From positions 16,114 through 80,113 of the forward strand of contig JAHDQK010000033.1 in the NCBI GenBank assembly GCA_018433885.1: a stretch of DNA of 64,000 bases. Reading direction: 5' to 3'. The notes under the pieces were generated by a model that saw nothing but the letters and a program-made list of their open reading frames with translations, did not search any database and was not told the origin of the DNA. This DNA comes from Candidatus Cloacimonadota bacterium. GTDB taxonomy: Bacteria > Cloacimonadota > Cloacimonadia > Cloacimonadales > Cloacimonadaceae. Position 1 is the first letter of the stretch, and each line of letters opens with the position of its first letter. Position numbers and translations under genes: made by a program. Positions 25,683 through 35,204 of this stretch are shown here, piece by piece.

Positions 25683-26813
25683 TCAATCATTATAGAAATC
25701 TGCGATGTTTCCCATCCAATGAGGGATATCTATGTGATGCGGACACTTCGGTGCACACGCGCCACATTTGGTGCAACGATCCGCCCGGCTATCTTCTTTA
25801 ATAAAGGCGAGATACTCTTTGTGATTCCTATGTCCCTCGCCAAACATCAATGCTTCGCTGTAGAAACCCAATACTCCGGGGATGTTTACTCCAAACGGAC
25901 ATAGCATGCAATAACGACATTCTGAACACAGATATGGTATGCGGGATAGGTATGCTTTACGAACTTTGGAATACACAAGTAACTCTTTTTGAGAAAGGGT
26001 GTTTGCTCTGGCATTATTTGCCATACGCAGGTTCTGGAGTACCTGATCCAGATCGGACATCCCAGAGAGCAGGACTGTGCATTCAGGAATATTCCATACC
26101 CAAGTTAAAGCGCGTTCCAGAGGACTAAGAGAACTACCGGATTTCTGCCAGACGTCTTCTACATCCTTGGGCAGAGAGTGGGCAAGCTTGCCGCCGCGCA
26201 AGGGCTCCATGCTGATAATCCCTACTTTTCTCGATGCTGCCAGCTTCAAGCCTCGCAGCCCGGCTTGATATGTGGTATCCAGATAGTTCAGCATAAACTG
26301 GGTAAAATCCCAATCGAAGGCGCGGATTATGCGCGAGAAAGTCGCGTAGTCGTCGTGAAAAGAAAATCCAATGTGGCGGATCTTGCCATTGGCTTTTGCT
26401 TGGGTTAGGAAATCCAGAACACCCAGATCGAGCATCTGCTTCCAGCTCTTCTTGTTAAGGGCATGGAGCAGGTAATAATCTATATAGTCTGTTTGCAATC
26501 TGTCCAACTGATTGGTGAGGTATTCATCCATATCTTCTCTGGTTTTAACAAGCCAACAGGGAAGCTTGGTGGCTACATATACCTGTTTGCGGTCAATCTG
26601 TTGCAGGAATCTGCCCAGAAATGGTTCGGACTCTCCGTTGTGATAACCCCAAGCGGTATCAAAGTAATTCACTCCCGCTTGAAACGCTTCGTGCAACATT
26701 GCAAAGCTTTGCGCTTCGTCTATCTTGCCATCTGCGTCTGTAGGAAAACGCATGCAACCGAAACCCAATGCGGATAGTTTGTCCTTAGACCGGGGCATTC
26801 TACGATACTTCAC
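25683..26813 (-). CDS. Aldo/keto reductase with C-terminal 4Fe-4S domain
   Basis: 376 aa. The AKR barrel shows ALGFGCMRFPTD, the catalytic region NYFDTAWGYHNGESEPFLG (Asp, Tyr), KLPCWLVK and the NADPH-site segment SMEPLRGGKLA. The C-terminal 100 residues hold two cysteine clusters, CSECRYCMLCPFGVNIP and CTKCGACAPKCPHHIDIP, typical of the iron-sulfur type found in anaerobes. Function and substrate are unknown. The ferredoxin-like part suggests that electrons come from ferredoxin as well as, or instead of, NADPH. The start overlaps the uvrC stop (ATGA). Confidence 0.9.
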   Translation of the reverse strand: MKYRRMPRSKDKLSALGFGCMRFPTDADGKIDEAQSFAMLHEAFQAGVNYFDTAWGYHNGESEPFLGRFLQQIDRKQVYVATKLPCWLVKTREDMDEYLTNQLDRLQTDYIDYYLLHALNKKSWKQMLDLGVLDFLTQAKANGKIRHIGFSFHDDYATFSRIIRAFDWDFTQFMLNYLDTTYQAGLRGLKLAASRKVGIISMEPLRGGKLAHSLPKDVEDVWQKSGSSLSPLERALTWVWNIPECTVLLSGMSDLDQVLQNLRMANNARANTLSQKELLVYSKVRKAYLSRIPYLCSECRYCMLCPFGVNIPGVLGFYSEALMFGEGHRNHKEYLAFIKEDSRADRCTKCGACAPKCPHHIDIPHWMGNIADFYND

Positions 26814-28627
26814 TGTCCCTCCTTATGAAAAAAGTCATATATGCTTTGTGCCATTTTGGGGCCAATACCTTTTATTCTGGTAAGAGTTTCCACATCGGCG
26901 TTTCGAATATTTTGGACACTGCCCAATTCTTTGAGCAGGATAAACTTTGTATTTTCCCCTATGCCTTGAATGTCCTCCAGTTCACTTACCAGAGTTCTTT
27001 TGCTGCGCCTGCTGCGATGGAAGGTGATCGCAAAGCGGTGTGCTTCATCGCGGATCCGGGTGATCAAGCGCAGAGCGGATGATGATCTGGATAAAATGAT
27101 CGATTCGCTTCTGTCTGGCATAAAAATCTCTTCTGCCCGCTTGGCTAAAGACACGATGTTGATGTCACCATAGGAGCTCTTGCTGATGACCTCGTTGGTG
27201 GAGCTTAACTGACCCTTGCCGCCGTCGATGATAAACAGATCGGGTTTCATCTCAGGATCTTTGTCGATCTCGATCAGGTAGCGGGTCATAGTTTCTTGCA
27301 GAGCTGCAAAGTCGTTTTGGTTTTCGATTTCCCGAATGATGAAGTGGCGGTAGAACTTCTTCTTGGCCTTTCCGTTTTCGAAGTAAACCGCGCTGGATAC
27401 TGTATCCGTACCTTGGATGGTGGAGATATCCATACATACAATCTTTCTGGGCAACTTGCTCATACCCAGGCTTTCCTTGAGTTCTTGGATGGGGAAGATC
27501 GTGCGGTTTGCCTTGCGCATATGCGTCAGCTTCTTCTCTTCTACAAGATGAAAGGCGTTGCGCTTTGCCATCGCCAGCAACTTGGTCTTTTCACCACGTT
27601 GAGGTAGGGATGTCTTTCCATTCAACCACTTCGAGATCGCTTCGTAATCAGTGGGTTCAAAGGGAAGCAGAATCTCTTGGGGTAGTTCATCTTTCTGGGA
27701 GTAGTAGAGTTTTAAGAAGGATGCCAGGATGCTTTCCTTTTCTTCCAGGGCGAAGTTCTTCATCGGATAATTCTCTTGGTTGATGATGGAGCCTGCCTGC
27801 ATCTTCAGAACCAGACAGATGGCATCGTTCTCTTCCTGATAAAATCCGATAATATCCAAGTTGCGCTTGTCTGTATACATCACGCTTTGCCGCTTCTGGA
27901 TTCGTTGTATCGCCAGGATGCGATCGCGGATTTTGGCTGCGTCTTCAAACTTGAGTTCCGCGGAGAGTGCGTTCATTTCTTCTCGGTATTCATCCAATAC
28001 TTCGTCGTATTTCCCCTCAAAAAAGCGGATCAGCTTATTCACGATCAACATGTATTGCCCTTGGGAAATCTTTCCGATGCAGGGTGCGGTGCACTTGCCA
28101 AGCTGATAGTTTATGCAGGCTTTTGCGAAGACCACTTTACCGATGGGAATATTGCGGGTGCAATCCCGGATGGGGAACAGCCATTCAAAATCGCGCAAAG
28201 TACGCCTGAGAGAACGAACATCAGTATATGGCCCGAAATACCTTGCTCCGTCCTTCTTGAGATCGCGGGTAACAAACACGCGCGGAAAGGGTTCATTAAG
28301 CGTGACTTTTACATAGGGGTATTGTTTGTCATCCTTTAGCAGGATATTGTATTTGGGCTGATGTTGCTTGATGAGGCTGGCTTCTAGCAGAAAGGCTTCC
28401 GCCTCGGAACTTGTGATGATGTAATCCAAAGCAGCGATGTGGGCTACCAGTTGCTCGGTCTTGGGATCTTTGGGGCTGGATGAGAGGTAGGATCTCACCC
28501 GATTCTTCAGGGATAGCGCTTTGCCTACATAGATCACTTCATCCTGAGCGTTTTTCCAGAGATACACTCCAGGATTATCGGGAAGATATGCTAGTTTCTC
28601 CGCTATCTGCGCTGTAGGCGCTTCCAT
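26810..28627 (-). CDS. uvrC: Excinuclease ABC subunit C
   Basis: 605 aa, full length. The N-terminal GIY-YIG domain (PDNPGVYLWKNAQDEVIYVGKA, residues 17-38) makes the 3' incision. The UVR domain is ELKFEDAAKIRDRILAIQ (near 220). The C-terminal RNase H-like nuclease (CMDISTIQGTDTVSSAVYFENGKAKK, FIIDGGKGQLS) and the helix-hairpin-helix tail (LEDIQGIGENTKFILL, IKGIGPKMAQSIYDFF) make the 5' incision. uvrB is present at 38.8 kb; uvrA is not in the window. The ATG lies 25 bp inside murJ, with GGAGAG at 6 bases. Confidence 0.97.
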   Translation of the reverse strand: MEAPTAQIAEKLAYLPDNPGVYLWKNAQDEVIYVGKALSLKNRVRSYLSSSPKDPKTEQLVAHIAALDYIITSSEAEAFLLEASLIKQHQPKYNILLKDDKQYPYVKVTLNEPFPRVFVTRDLKKDGARYFGPYTDVRSLRRTLRDFEWLFPIRDCTRNIPIGKVVFAKACINYQLGKCTAPCIGKISQGQYMLIVNKLIRFFEGKYDEVLDEYREEMNALSAELKFEDAAKIRDRILAIQRIQKRQSVMYTDKRNLDIIGFYQEENDAICLVLKMQAGSIINQENYPMKNFALEEKESILASFLKLYYSQKDELPQEILLPFEPTDYEAISKWLNGKTSLPQRGEKTKLLAMAKRNAFHLVEEKKLTHMRKANRTIFPIQELKESLGMSKLPRKIVCMDISTIQGTDTVSSAVYFENGKAKKKFYRHFIIREIENQNDFAALQETMTRYLIEIDKDPEMKPDLFIIDGGKGQLSSTNEVISKSSYGDINIVSLAKRAEEIFMPDRSESIILSRSSSALRLITRIRDEAHRFAITFHRSRRSKRTLVSELEDIQGIGENTKFILLKELGSVQNIRNADVETLTRIKGIGPKMAQSIYDFFHKEGQ

Positions 28628-30165
28628 AGATTCTCTCCTGCTTCCTTAAGGTATTGCAGCTTCAGGATCATGCCCATGCCATAAAAGAAGAGCATTCCCA
28701 CAGAACCGATGATGGCGGATCTCAGGATGAGTCCTCCCCGGGTTTCCCAAGGCAGAGAGCTTTTTAAGTAGATGCTGATGAAGTAAATTGCCACAGAGAT
28801 CGCAGCACTTATAATCAGTGAAGAGCTGATCCCCCGGAATACAATTTCCGGAAAGCTACGCTTGATCAGGGTCATCAGCAGGAGGTAGTTCACAATGGCT
28901 GTGATGGAGGTGGACAGCGCTAAACCACGGTGTTGCAGAACCTGCATTAGGATGTAATTCAGGAGGATGTTCAAACCAACCATCGTGGCTGCAAGTTTTA
29001 CTGGTGTTTTGGTATCACCCTTGGCGTAAAACAAAGGTGTCATCACCTGATTCATGCTGTAAAAGAGGAGGCCAATAGAGTAGTAGCTCAAAGCTTGTGA
29101 ACTCATGAGTACAGCTAGCTCGTCGAACGCACCATGCGCGAAGAGAATGCGGACAAAATCCTCGGATAGAGTAAGGATCAAGGCGGTGATCGGGAGCATA
29201 ATATATGCGAGGTTCAATGTAGTGAAACGCATGCTGTCTGATAACTCCGAGTACTCACCCTTACTTACCAGACGTGAATACATCGGCAACACAGCGGTTC
29301 CTGCGCTGATGGCAAAAATGCCCAAAGGTAACTGCATCAAGCGATTGCCATAGCCCAATGCCGTGATGCTGCCGATGGGTAGAAAACTTGCCATCAAGGC
29401 ATCTGCGATTAGATTGATTTCCCGGATGCCAATGCCGATCAATGCCGGAACAAAGCGTTTCCACATGGTTCCTAATGCTTCGGAACCAAAATTTAAAAGG
29501 ATCCTGAACCGATAGCCAATTCTTTTAAGATAAGGGAAGTTTATCGCCGTCTGTAGGAGCCCGCCAATGGCAACTCCCCATCCTGCGGGATAGATCAGGC
29601 TTTCAGCCGGTAAACGCAGAATAAAATGCGGGATCAATATACAAAGCATCATCCCGATATTCAGTAGTGCGCTGGAAAGCCCTGTCATAAAGAAATACTC
29701 GTGGGAATTTAGTATCGCGATAAAAGTGGAGGATAAACCTATGAAGAAGAGATAGGGAAACATTATCCTGGTTAGCTTGATCGCTATTTCTGCCGTTTCT
29801 GGTGCAAGCCCAGGATATAAGAGGCTTACGATTTGGGGAGCGAAGATAATACCGATGAATGTGATGAGAAGTAAGAAGAGAGTTAATATACTTAGCACAT
29901 TGAGCGCAAACTCTATCTGACGCTTGTTGTCTGCCTTGATTCCAATCTCGTTGTAGATGGGAACAAAAGCCGTGGATAATGCTCCTTCTCCAAATAGCCG
30001 ACGTAGGAGATTTGGGATGTTATACGCGACGTTGAAGGCATCGTTCAGATATCCGCCCCCAAAGAAGTAAGCCATCACCTGATCCCGCACCAACCCCAGT
30101 ATCCGGCTCAGAAACACGGCGATGCTCATGACACTGATGTTTCTGGCGAGTTTCTTCTGACTCAT
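28603..30165 (-). CDS. murJ: Lipid II flippase MurJ
   Basis: 520 aa with about 14 predicted membrane helices. The N-terminal MSIAVFLSRILGLVRDQVMAYFFGGGYLNDAFNVAYNIPNLLRRLFGEGALSTAFVPIY pattern (RxxGxxR, DAFxxAxxIPNLxRRLFAEG) is the MurJ/MviN signature. It flips the peptidoglycan precursor lipid II across the inner membrane. It overlaps holB at its start (ATGA) and uvrC at its end (25 bp). Grouping an essential envelope gene with DNA repair and replication genes is common in compact genomes and says little about function. Confidence 0.96.
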   Translation of the reverse strand: MSQKKLARNISVMSIAVFLSRILGLVRDQVMAYFFGGGYLNDAFNVAYNIPNLLRRLFGEGALSTAFVPIYNEIGIKADNKRQIEFALNVLSILTLFLLLITFIGIIFAPQIVSLLYPGLAPETAEIAIKLTRIMFPYLFFIGLSSTFIAILNSHEYFFMTGLSSALLNIGMMLCILIPHFILRLPAESLIYPAGWGVAIGGLLQTAINFPYLKRIGYRFRILLNFGSEALGTMWKRFVPALIGIGIREINLIADALMASFLPIGSITALGYGNRLMQLPLGIFAISAGTAVLPMYSRLVSKGEYSELSDSMRFTTLNLAYIMLPITALILTLSEDFVRILFAHGAFDELAVLMSSQALSYYSIGLLFYSMNQVMTPLFYAKGDTKTPVKLAATMVGLNILLNYILMQVLQHRGLALSTSITAIVNYLLLMTLIKRSFPEIVFRGISSSLIISAAISVAIYFISIYLKSSLPWETRGGLILRSAIIGSVGMLFFYGMGMILKLQYLKEAGENLWKRLQRR

Positions 30166-31259
30166 GGTGTTAGCAGGTTTTTTGTGGCGATAAACAGATT
30201 GATGCGGATCAAGCTTGGGTTTACATTGCCATCCACTTTGCGGCTGAAATCATCCAAAAGCAATAGATAATCCGGTACACGATCCGGGATGCTCGCATGA
30301 GATATCCCCTTTAGGAAATCTGTTCTATCGAAATTGGTAACTTCATCGGGAGCGTAGTGGATGTTCACGAGATCATTCGCGATAACTCCCAGATAGGCTA
30401 ACATATCCAGCAAAGCATCTGTATTGTCCTTATGATTCAATACATGGTTCAGGTGTTCCAAGCTTTTACTCTTCGCTGCCAGAGCCATCAGTTCAAAAGC
30501 TTTATCCCGGGTGCTGTTTTCGGTATCATGAGCTACCCTGATGGCTGTCTTCAGGTTTCCTCCGCTGATTCGGGCGGCGCTTTTCGCTACCACTGTATCT
30601 ATCTTGAATCCATCAAAGAGAATATCCTGGATTACGCTTTGGGAAAGAGGTTTGAAGTAAACTGGCTGACATCGGGAGAGGATCGTGGGTAGAACTTGGG
30701 GTAGTTTCTCAGTGGTGAGAATTATAACCGTGTTCTGGGGTGGTTCTTCCAGTGTTTTCAGAAAGGCATTCGCCGTTTGCGTATTCATCATATCCGCATT
30801 CTCGATGATCACCACCCGGTGTTGTGCTTCGTGGATAGAGTATTCCAAGCGCTTGATCAGGAGGCTGATGCTTTCTTTACGAATCTCGGTTGATCCGCTG
30901 AAGAAGAAATCCTGCCAAGGGCTTTCAATCTTATTATTAATATAAGATTCATATTGTTTTAATGCATCGGAATCCTTTATCTCACCTTCGGGACTCAGTT
31001 TTAGGTTTACTGTGGGAAAGAGGTAGATAAAATCTGGATGCTCAAACTGAAGAAACTTGTGGCAAGAGGAGCAGACTCCACAGGGGCGGTATTCGCTACT
31101 GGAATAACAATTGAGCGCCATTCCGAAGTAAAGCGCAGTCATGAACTTCCCCACCCCATCGCTACCATGGAAAAGATAAGCCTGAGCTATGCGTTGTTGT
31201 TCAATCGCCCGTTGTAACAGGTCGACTACTTGGTTCTGCCCCTTTATTCTTCTAAACAT
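30162..31259 (-). CDS. holB: DNA polymerase III, delta' subunit
   Basis: 365 aa. AAA+ clamp-loader fold with AYLFHGSDGVGKFMTALYFG (the P-loop Thr/Ser is replaced by Phe, as in non-hydrolysing delta' subunits), a four-cysteine zinc module (C-x8-C-x2-C pattern around YRPCGVCSSCHKFL), the Walker B-like RVVIIENADMMNTQTANAFLKTLEEPP, and the SRCQ arginine-finger motif. It loads the beta clamp with DnaX and HolA. It overlaps both neighbours by 1-4 bp in the GNAT-holB-murJ-uvrC run. Confidence 0.9.
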   Translation of the reverse strand: MFRRIKGQNQVVDLLQRAIEQQRIAQAYLFHGSDGVGKFMTALYFGMALNCYSSSEYRPCGVCSSCHKFLQFEHPDFIYLFPTVNLKLSPEGEIKDSDALKQYESYINNKIESPWQDFFFSGSTEIRKESISLLIKRLEYSIHEAQHRVVIIENADMMNTQTANAFLKTLEEPPQNTVIILTTEKLPQVLPTILSRCQPVYFKPLSQSVIQDILFDGFKIDTVVAKSAARISGGNLKTAIRVAHDTENSTRDKAFELMALAAKSKSLEHLNHVLNHKDNTDALLDMLAYLGVIANDLVNIHYAPDEVTNFDRTDFLKGISHASIPDRVPDYLLLLDDFSRKVDGNVNPSLIRINLFIATKNLLTP

Positions 31260-31864
31260 CAGATTATGGAAATCTTGCTTCTTCCCGCTTCTTCGCTTGT
31301 GGCGTAATCGAAGGTCTTCTTCACATATGGGCTTTGAAACTCTTCGGCAAGAATATCATAGATCAATACATCGTGGTAAGCACCTGCCATATAGTTGTAG
31401 TTACGGCGTTTGCCTACATAGCAAAAACCAACTTTCTCATAACACTTCACTGCCCGGCGGTTGTAGGATACTACTTCCAGGCTGATGTTGTTAAGGTTCA
31501 TGATGTTGAATCCATAATCTAGGATCAAGCTGGTGGCTTCCGCACCAATCCCTTGATTCCAATAGGTCTTCTCACCGATGAAGATGCCGAATTGGGCATG
31601 CCGGTGCACGTTGTTAACCATATGCAATCCACAGTTACCGATGGCTTTGTTGGTATCTTTTTCCACGATAGCGAAGATCGCGCTTTCGTTCATCAGAGTT
31701 TCCAGAGCCGCCCGTTCTTTGGTGACATCGAAGACTTGGGAGGAGAACAATACAAACTGCCCGATTTCAAGGTCGTTTACCCATTCTGTATAACGCTCCA
31801 CATCTTCCAGAGATACCGGAGACAGGTAGCATTTTTCGCCCACAAGCTTTCTGAAGTATTTCAT
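31259..31864 (-). CDS. GNAT-family N-acetyltransferase (RimJ/RimL-like)
   Basis: 201 aa. The fold follows the RimL type: YLSPVSLEDVERYTEWVNDLE at the N-terminus and the acetyl-CoA motif IGEKTYWNQGIGAEATSLILDYGF (Q-x-x-G-x-G/A) at the centre, then NLNNISLEVVSYNRRAVKCYEKVGF. The substrate is unknown; ribosomal protein N-termini or aminoacyl/amino-sugar groups are typical. It leads the holB-murJ-uvrC operon. The promoter must lie in the 148-bp divergent gap to the flavoprotein gene. Confidence 0.92.
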   Translation of the reverse strand: MKYFRKLVGEKCYLSPVSLEDVERYTEWVNDLEIGQFVLFSSQVFDVTKERAALETLMNESAIFAIVEKDTNKAIGNCGLHMVNNVHRHAQFGIFIGEKTYWNQGIGAEATSLILDYGFNIMNLNNISLEVVSYNRRAVKCYEKVGFCYVGKRRNYNYMAGAYHDVLIYDILAEEFQSPYVKKTFDYATSEEAGRSKISII

Positions 31865-32012
31865 AACACATCCTCATATTTCGTTTTCATCAGTTTGCAT
31901 GAGTGCTGAATCTGTCAAGCAGATTGTGGTTAGCGTCGGAGTATCTCAGAAATTAATTCCGATTTCTAGCTTTTTCGCTTATCATGTAGATATTAAGCAT
32001 TGGAGACTGATT

Positions 32013-32498
32013 ATGATGAAGAACTTAAACTTTCCTCAGAGCTACGCAAAAGTGCACCTGCCTTCCAAGGTGGCGATGGCTGTAACTGTAAAACCGGATG
32101 GAAACTACAACCTGATTACATTGGAATGGTTTATGCGAACTTCCATAGACCCCCCGATGTTCGCGATCTCTGTGGGACACACTCGCTATTCCTATGAATG
32201 TCTGCAGGACACCAGATACTTCAACCTCGTATTTCCCGGTGCCAATCAAAGAGATATCCTTGCACTATCCGGTTCGCAGAGTGGTAGAGATATCGATAAA
32301 TTCTTGGCAGGAGAAGTAGAAAGCTTTCCGGGGAAACTGCGTAAACTGCCAGTTCTGAAAGATGCGGCTGCTTGTTTTGAGTGTGAAGTTGTGAGCCAGG
32401 TGAAGAGCGGCGACCACACGATCTTTATCGGGGAAGTGAAACACTCTTGGATGAATGAAGATATCGATATGTTCTTCTATCCCCAGAAAACCATTTGA
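32013..32498 (+). CDS. Flavin reductase-like FMN-binding protein
   Basis: 161 aa from the ATG at 32013, with GGAG 7 bases upstream. An earlier in-frame ATG at 31899 would cross a segment without a ribosome site. The protein resembles the split-barrel flavin reductase-like domain: PSKVAMAVTVKPDGNYNLITLEWFMRTSIDPPMFAISVG, YFNLVFPG, HTIFIGEVKHS. It may bind FMN and act as a reductase or electron-transfer protein. It is monocistronic on the plus strand between two leftward blocks. Confidence 0.87.
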   Translation: MMKNLNFPQSYAKVHLPSKVAMAVTVKPDGNYNLITLEWFMRTSIDPPMFAISVGHTRYSYECLQDTRYFNLVFPGANQRDILALSGSQSGRDIDKFLAGEVESFPGKLRKLPVLKDAAACFECEVVSQVKSGDHTIFIGEVKHSWMNEDIDMFFYPQKTI

Positions 32499-32575
32499 GG
32501 GATAACAGATAACCGGCTATTACCCCGAAGAAGATATACCCTAAATATCGCTTCCAATATTTTCAGCTATATGAA

Positions 32576-32600
32576 AAATGCCGGAGAACATCCGGCATTT
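32576..32600. terminator. Bidirectional terminator between the flavoprotein and prepilin peptidase genes
   Basis: AAATGCCGGA-GAACA-TCCGGCATTT, a perfect 10-bp stem. On the minus strand it is followed by TTTCAT, suiting the leftward prepilin peptidase gene (stop at 32617). It can also end the rightward gene. Confidence 0.8.
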
Positions 32601-32616
32601 GATTTGCAATAAACAT

Positions 32617-33378
32617 CTACATGAAGGGGATGAGATCAAATATTCTCGAGGAACCGAACACCGCCCATACTACACCTGTGAAGCTGATGAAGGTGCCAAA
32701 GGCAAATCCCTGGTCCTTATCCCTTACAAAGGCAATGAAGTAAACAATGCCCAACAGAGATGAGATCAAAATCACATAGGGCATACTGATCAGGCCGAAG
32801 AACGCAGCTATTGCGGTTAACAGCCAGATATCTCCTCCTCCCAAACCATCTACTTTCCGCGCCAGACGGTAGGCATAGGCGATGAACAACATAAACGAGA
32901 AGATGATTCCCGCGGAGACCAAGGAGTTAACCAATGTGACGTCGTTCCCTGGGATCAATGTGAGTAAGATTCCGATTGGGATGAGTGGAATGGACAGTTT
33001 ATGCGGAATTATCTGATGAAAGGCATCGATGAAGATAATGGGGATCAAGAACATGCACAGGATGGAGTATTTCAGGAACAACAGATTCAACAATCCATAC
33101 TGCAAAAACAGCGCAACCAACACCACCGGGGTGATGATTTCCACCAGGAGGTGATGCCAATGTATCCCGGCTCCGCAGAACTTGCACTTACCTCTTAACA
33201 TGATATAGCTTAGGATCGGGATGTTCAGGTAGAAGGGAATCGCCTTACCGCATTCCCCACAATGGGACGCGGGATATACGATCGATTCTTTGCGGGGCAA
33301 GCGGTAGATCAATACATTAAAAAAGCTGCCCAAGGCGGCACCCAAGACAGCTAACAATATGATTATGACGGTACTCAA
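32617..33378 (-). CDS. pilD: Prepilin peptidase / N-methyltransferase (PilD-like)
   Basis: 253 aa with about seven hydrophobic segments. The N-terminal GSFFNVLIYRLPRKESIVYP is the family start. The zinc-binding cysteines are CGECGKAIPF and CKFCGAG. The aspartyl-protease motifs are IDAFHQIIP and GLGGGDIWLL (a GGGD variant of GxGD). It cleaves and methylates type IV pilin or type II pseudopilin leaders in the inner membrane. No pilin genes are in this window. The gene could be transcribed with the small outer-membrane gene upstream (16-bp gap). Confidence 0.93.
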   Translation of the reverse strand: MSTVIIILLAVLGAALGSFFNVLIYRLPRKESIVYPASHCGECGKAIPFYLNIPILSYIMLRGKCKFCGAGIHWHHLLVEIITPVVLVALFLQYGLLNLLFLKYSILCMFLIPIIFIDAFHQIIPHKLSIPLIPIGILLTLIPGNDVTLVNSLVSAGIIFSFMLFIAYAYRLARKVDGLGGGDIWLLTAIAAFFGLISMPYVILISSLLGIVYFIAFVRDKDQGFAFGTFISFTGVVWAVFGSSRIFDLIPFM

Positions 33379-33394
33379 GAGAGGTAGTTCTCCT

Positions 33395-33823
33395 TTACCA
33401 TTTTTCGTACCAAGGACGCTGTTGTGTAAGCAGACCCTGGCTCATTCGTATTTCAAAACTCATGGAGTCGCTGGGTTTATAACGCAGGGAAAACTCCGGT
33501 AGTATTTTACTATTGTTGTCATCGTTCAGCGCAAAGCCGGTATTGGTATTCAGGGAGCCGAAATTCACAAAGTTGAGATCCACATCCAACTCCAGCTTCG
33601 GGTTAAACTGATACTTCATATGGTTCGTATAGCGGGATAGATAATAACCGCTGCCCATCGAACTCGTACCAGCTTCAAAGCCCATGGAATGGGACATCTT
33701 CAAATTGCTAAGAGCTGGGTTGTTTATAGAGAAAGGGTTCAAATTTGGACGCGGGAGATTATATGTGGCCATCACCGGCAGGATCAAGCCCATCAGTAGC
33801 AGAGTAATTAATAGATTCTTCAT
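33395..33823 (-). CDS. Small secreted/outer-membrane hypothetical protein
   Basis: 142 aa. Clear signal peptide MKNLLITLLLMGLILPVMA, then alternating hydrophobic and polar residues (KYQFNPKLELDVDLNFVNF; ILPEFSLRYKPSDSMSFEIRMSQG) as in beta-strand-rich outer-membrane proteins. It is too small for a full barrel unless it oligomerises. It has no recognisable family and ends in YEKW. It is followed directly by the prepilin peptidase gene. Confidence 0.7.
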   Translation of the reverse strand: MKNLLITLLLMGLILPVMATYNLPRPNLNPFSINNPALSNLKMSHSMGFEAGTSSMGSGYYLSRYTNHMKYQFNPKLELDVDLNFVNFGSLNTNTGFALNDDNNSKILPEFSLRYKPSDSMSFEIRMSQGLLTQQRPWYEKW

Positions 33824-33879
33824 GGTGATACTCCTTTGAAGTTTCTCTCATTACAAGATATTGCAAAGCTCGTCAGGCG

Positions 33880-35091
33880 TCAAGTATAAAACTCTTCCAT
33901 CATCCTGCCGAGGCTTTCCAGCCCAACTTCGATCTGTTCCAAGGAGCTATAGCTGAAGTTCAACCTCAGAGCATTGAATTTTTCCTGGCCAGTGGGGTAG
34001 AATTTGCTGCCGGGAATGAAGGTAACTTTATGTGCTTTAGCGATTTCGAACAGTTCATCCGCGTTCATGTCTTCCGGAAGCCTGAGCCAAGTGAAGATTC
34101 CCCCTTCAGGCTTTACATATTGGATGTAGGGGGGGAGATATTTTGCCATGGCATTCAACATGGCATTCAGATATGGACGATAAAAATCGCAGCATTTCTG
34201 GATATGAGGTTCCATATATCCTTCTGCCAGAAATCTCGCCGCTACGCGTTGTGAAACATTATCCGGAGCTATGTTTACCTTCTGTTGCCAGGAACACATC
34301 CTCTCTATGAGAACACGATTTCCTTTGGCAAATGCCAGACGCATACCGGGCCCCAGAATCTTGGAGAAAGACACCACTTCGGTAACTACTTCGTTATTTC
34401 CATACTCCATACGTGCCAGTTTGAAGAGGGTGGGTAAAGACTCACCGCTAAAACGGAGACGGGAATAGGGGTTGTCTTCCAAAATGGGAATTCTGGCTGC
34501 TATGGCATATTCGATCAAGTCTTTGCGGCGTTGCAGGCTCATGGTAAGTCCTGCTGGATTATGGAAATCCGGGATCGTATAGATGAACTTAACCTTCCTA
34601 TTCGCTTTTTGCAAAGCTTCTACTTTTTCTTGTAGCTTGTTTAGGTCGATACCTTCGTTATCAAGAGGGATGCCCACTAGTTCCGCGCCACTTGCCTCGA
34701 ATGCGACCAGGCTACCAAGGAAGCTTGGTGCTTCGCAGATTATCACATCGCCCGGATCCACCAATGCTCTGGTCATATAGTATATCGCGTTGGTCGAGCC
34801 TGCTGTGATCAACATTTCCGAGGGATCCAGATCATAACCTTCCCATTTAAGAAGTTCTTGCTTGAACAAGGGGTCGCCTTCGCTGGCTCCGTATTGCAGA
34901 ACAGAACTACCATCTTCTACGAGGGTTTGGGCGTAGAGTTTGCTCATGATTTCGGAAGGGAAGGTTTTGGGAGATGGAAAACCTCCGGCAAAGGAGATGA
35001 GTCCTTCAATGCCACGGGTACTAGCCACCATTTCCCGGATCATGGACGATTTCATGGTCTTGGTGATGTGTGAGAGCTTGCTGCTAATCAT
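33880..35091 (-). CDS. PLP-dependent aminotransferase, class I (2-aminoadipate/aromatic type)
   Basis: 403 aa. Signatures are SFAGGFPSPKTFP, QYGASEGDPLFKQELLKW, ITAGSTNAIYYMTRALVDPGD, YTIPDFHNPAGLTMSLQRR, EDNPYSRLRF (205-214), and the PLP lysine K244 in VVSFSKILGPGMRLAF. It belongs to the LysN/ARO8-like group, often acting on 2-aminoadipate, aromatic or branched amino acids. In this amino-acid-fermenting context it could supply aryl-pyruvates for IorAB, but that is inference. Confidence 0.92.
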   Translation of the reverse strand: MISSKLSHITKTMKSSMIREMVASTRGIEGLISFAGGFPSPKTFPSEIMSKLYAQTLVEDGSSVLQYGASEGDPLFKQELLKWEGYDLDPSEMLITAGSTNAIYYMTRALVDPGDVIICEAPSFLGSLVAFEASGAELVGIPLDNEGIDLNKLQEKVEALQKANRKVKFIYTIPDFHNPAGLTMSLQRRKDLIEYAIAARIPILEDNPYSRLRFSGESLPTLFKLARMEYGNNEVVTEVVSFSKILGPGMRLAFAKGNRVLIERMCSWQQKVNIAPDNVSQRVAARFLAEGYMEPHIQKCCDFYRPYLNAMLNAMAKYLPPYIQYVKPEGGIFTWLRLPEDMNADELFEIAKAHKVTFIPGSKFYPTGQEKFNALRLNFSYSSLEQIEVGLESLGRMMEEFYT

Positions 35092-35162
35092 CTTGGAATC
35101 CTTTATCTCATTTATTTATTATAAATCTCAAAGTATAAGTGTTAAAGATCAAAAAAGTGATC

Positions 35163-35185
35163 CCGTGGCACGTATGGTGCCACGG
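35163..35185 (-). terminator. Terminator after asnS
   Basis: CCGTGGCAC-GTATG-GTGCCACGG, a perfect 9-bp stem. On the minus strand it is followed by GATCACTTTTTTG. It lies 20 bp beyond the asnS stop. Confidence 0.8.
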
Positions 35186-35204
35186 AGATAAGGATTATGG
35201 GGGA

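Noticed and set aside
25637..25690. Upstream start for the MutL-like gene
   Set aside because: It would add 18 residues before the strong AAAGGAAAGG site and the highly conserved DIGSTTTK N-terminus; the ATG at 25636 is better.
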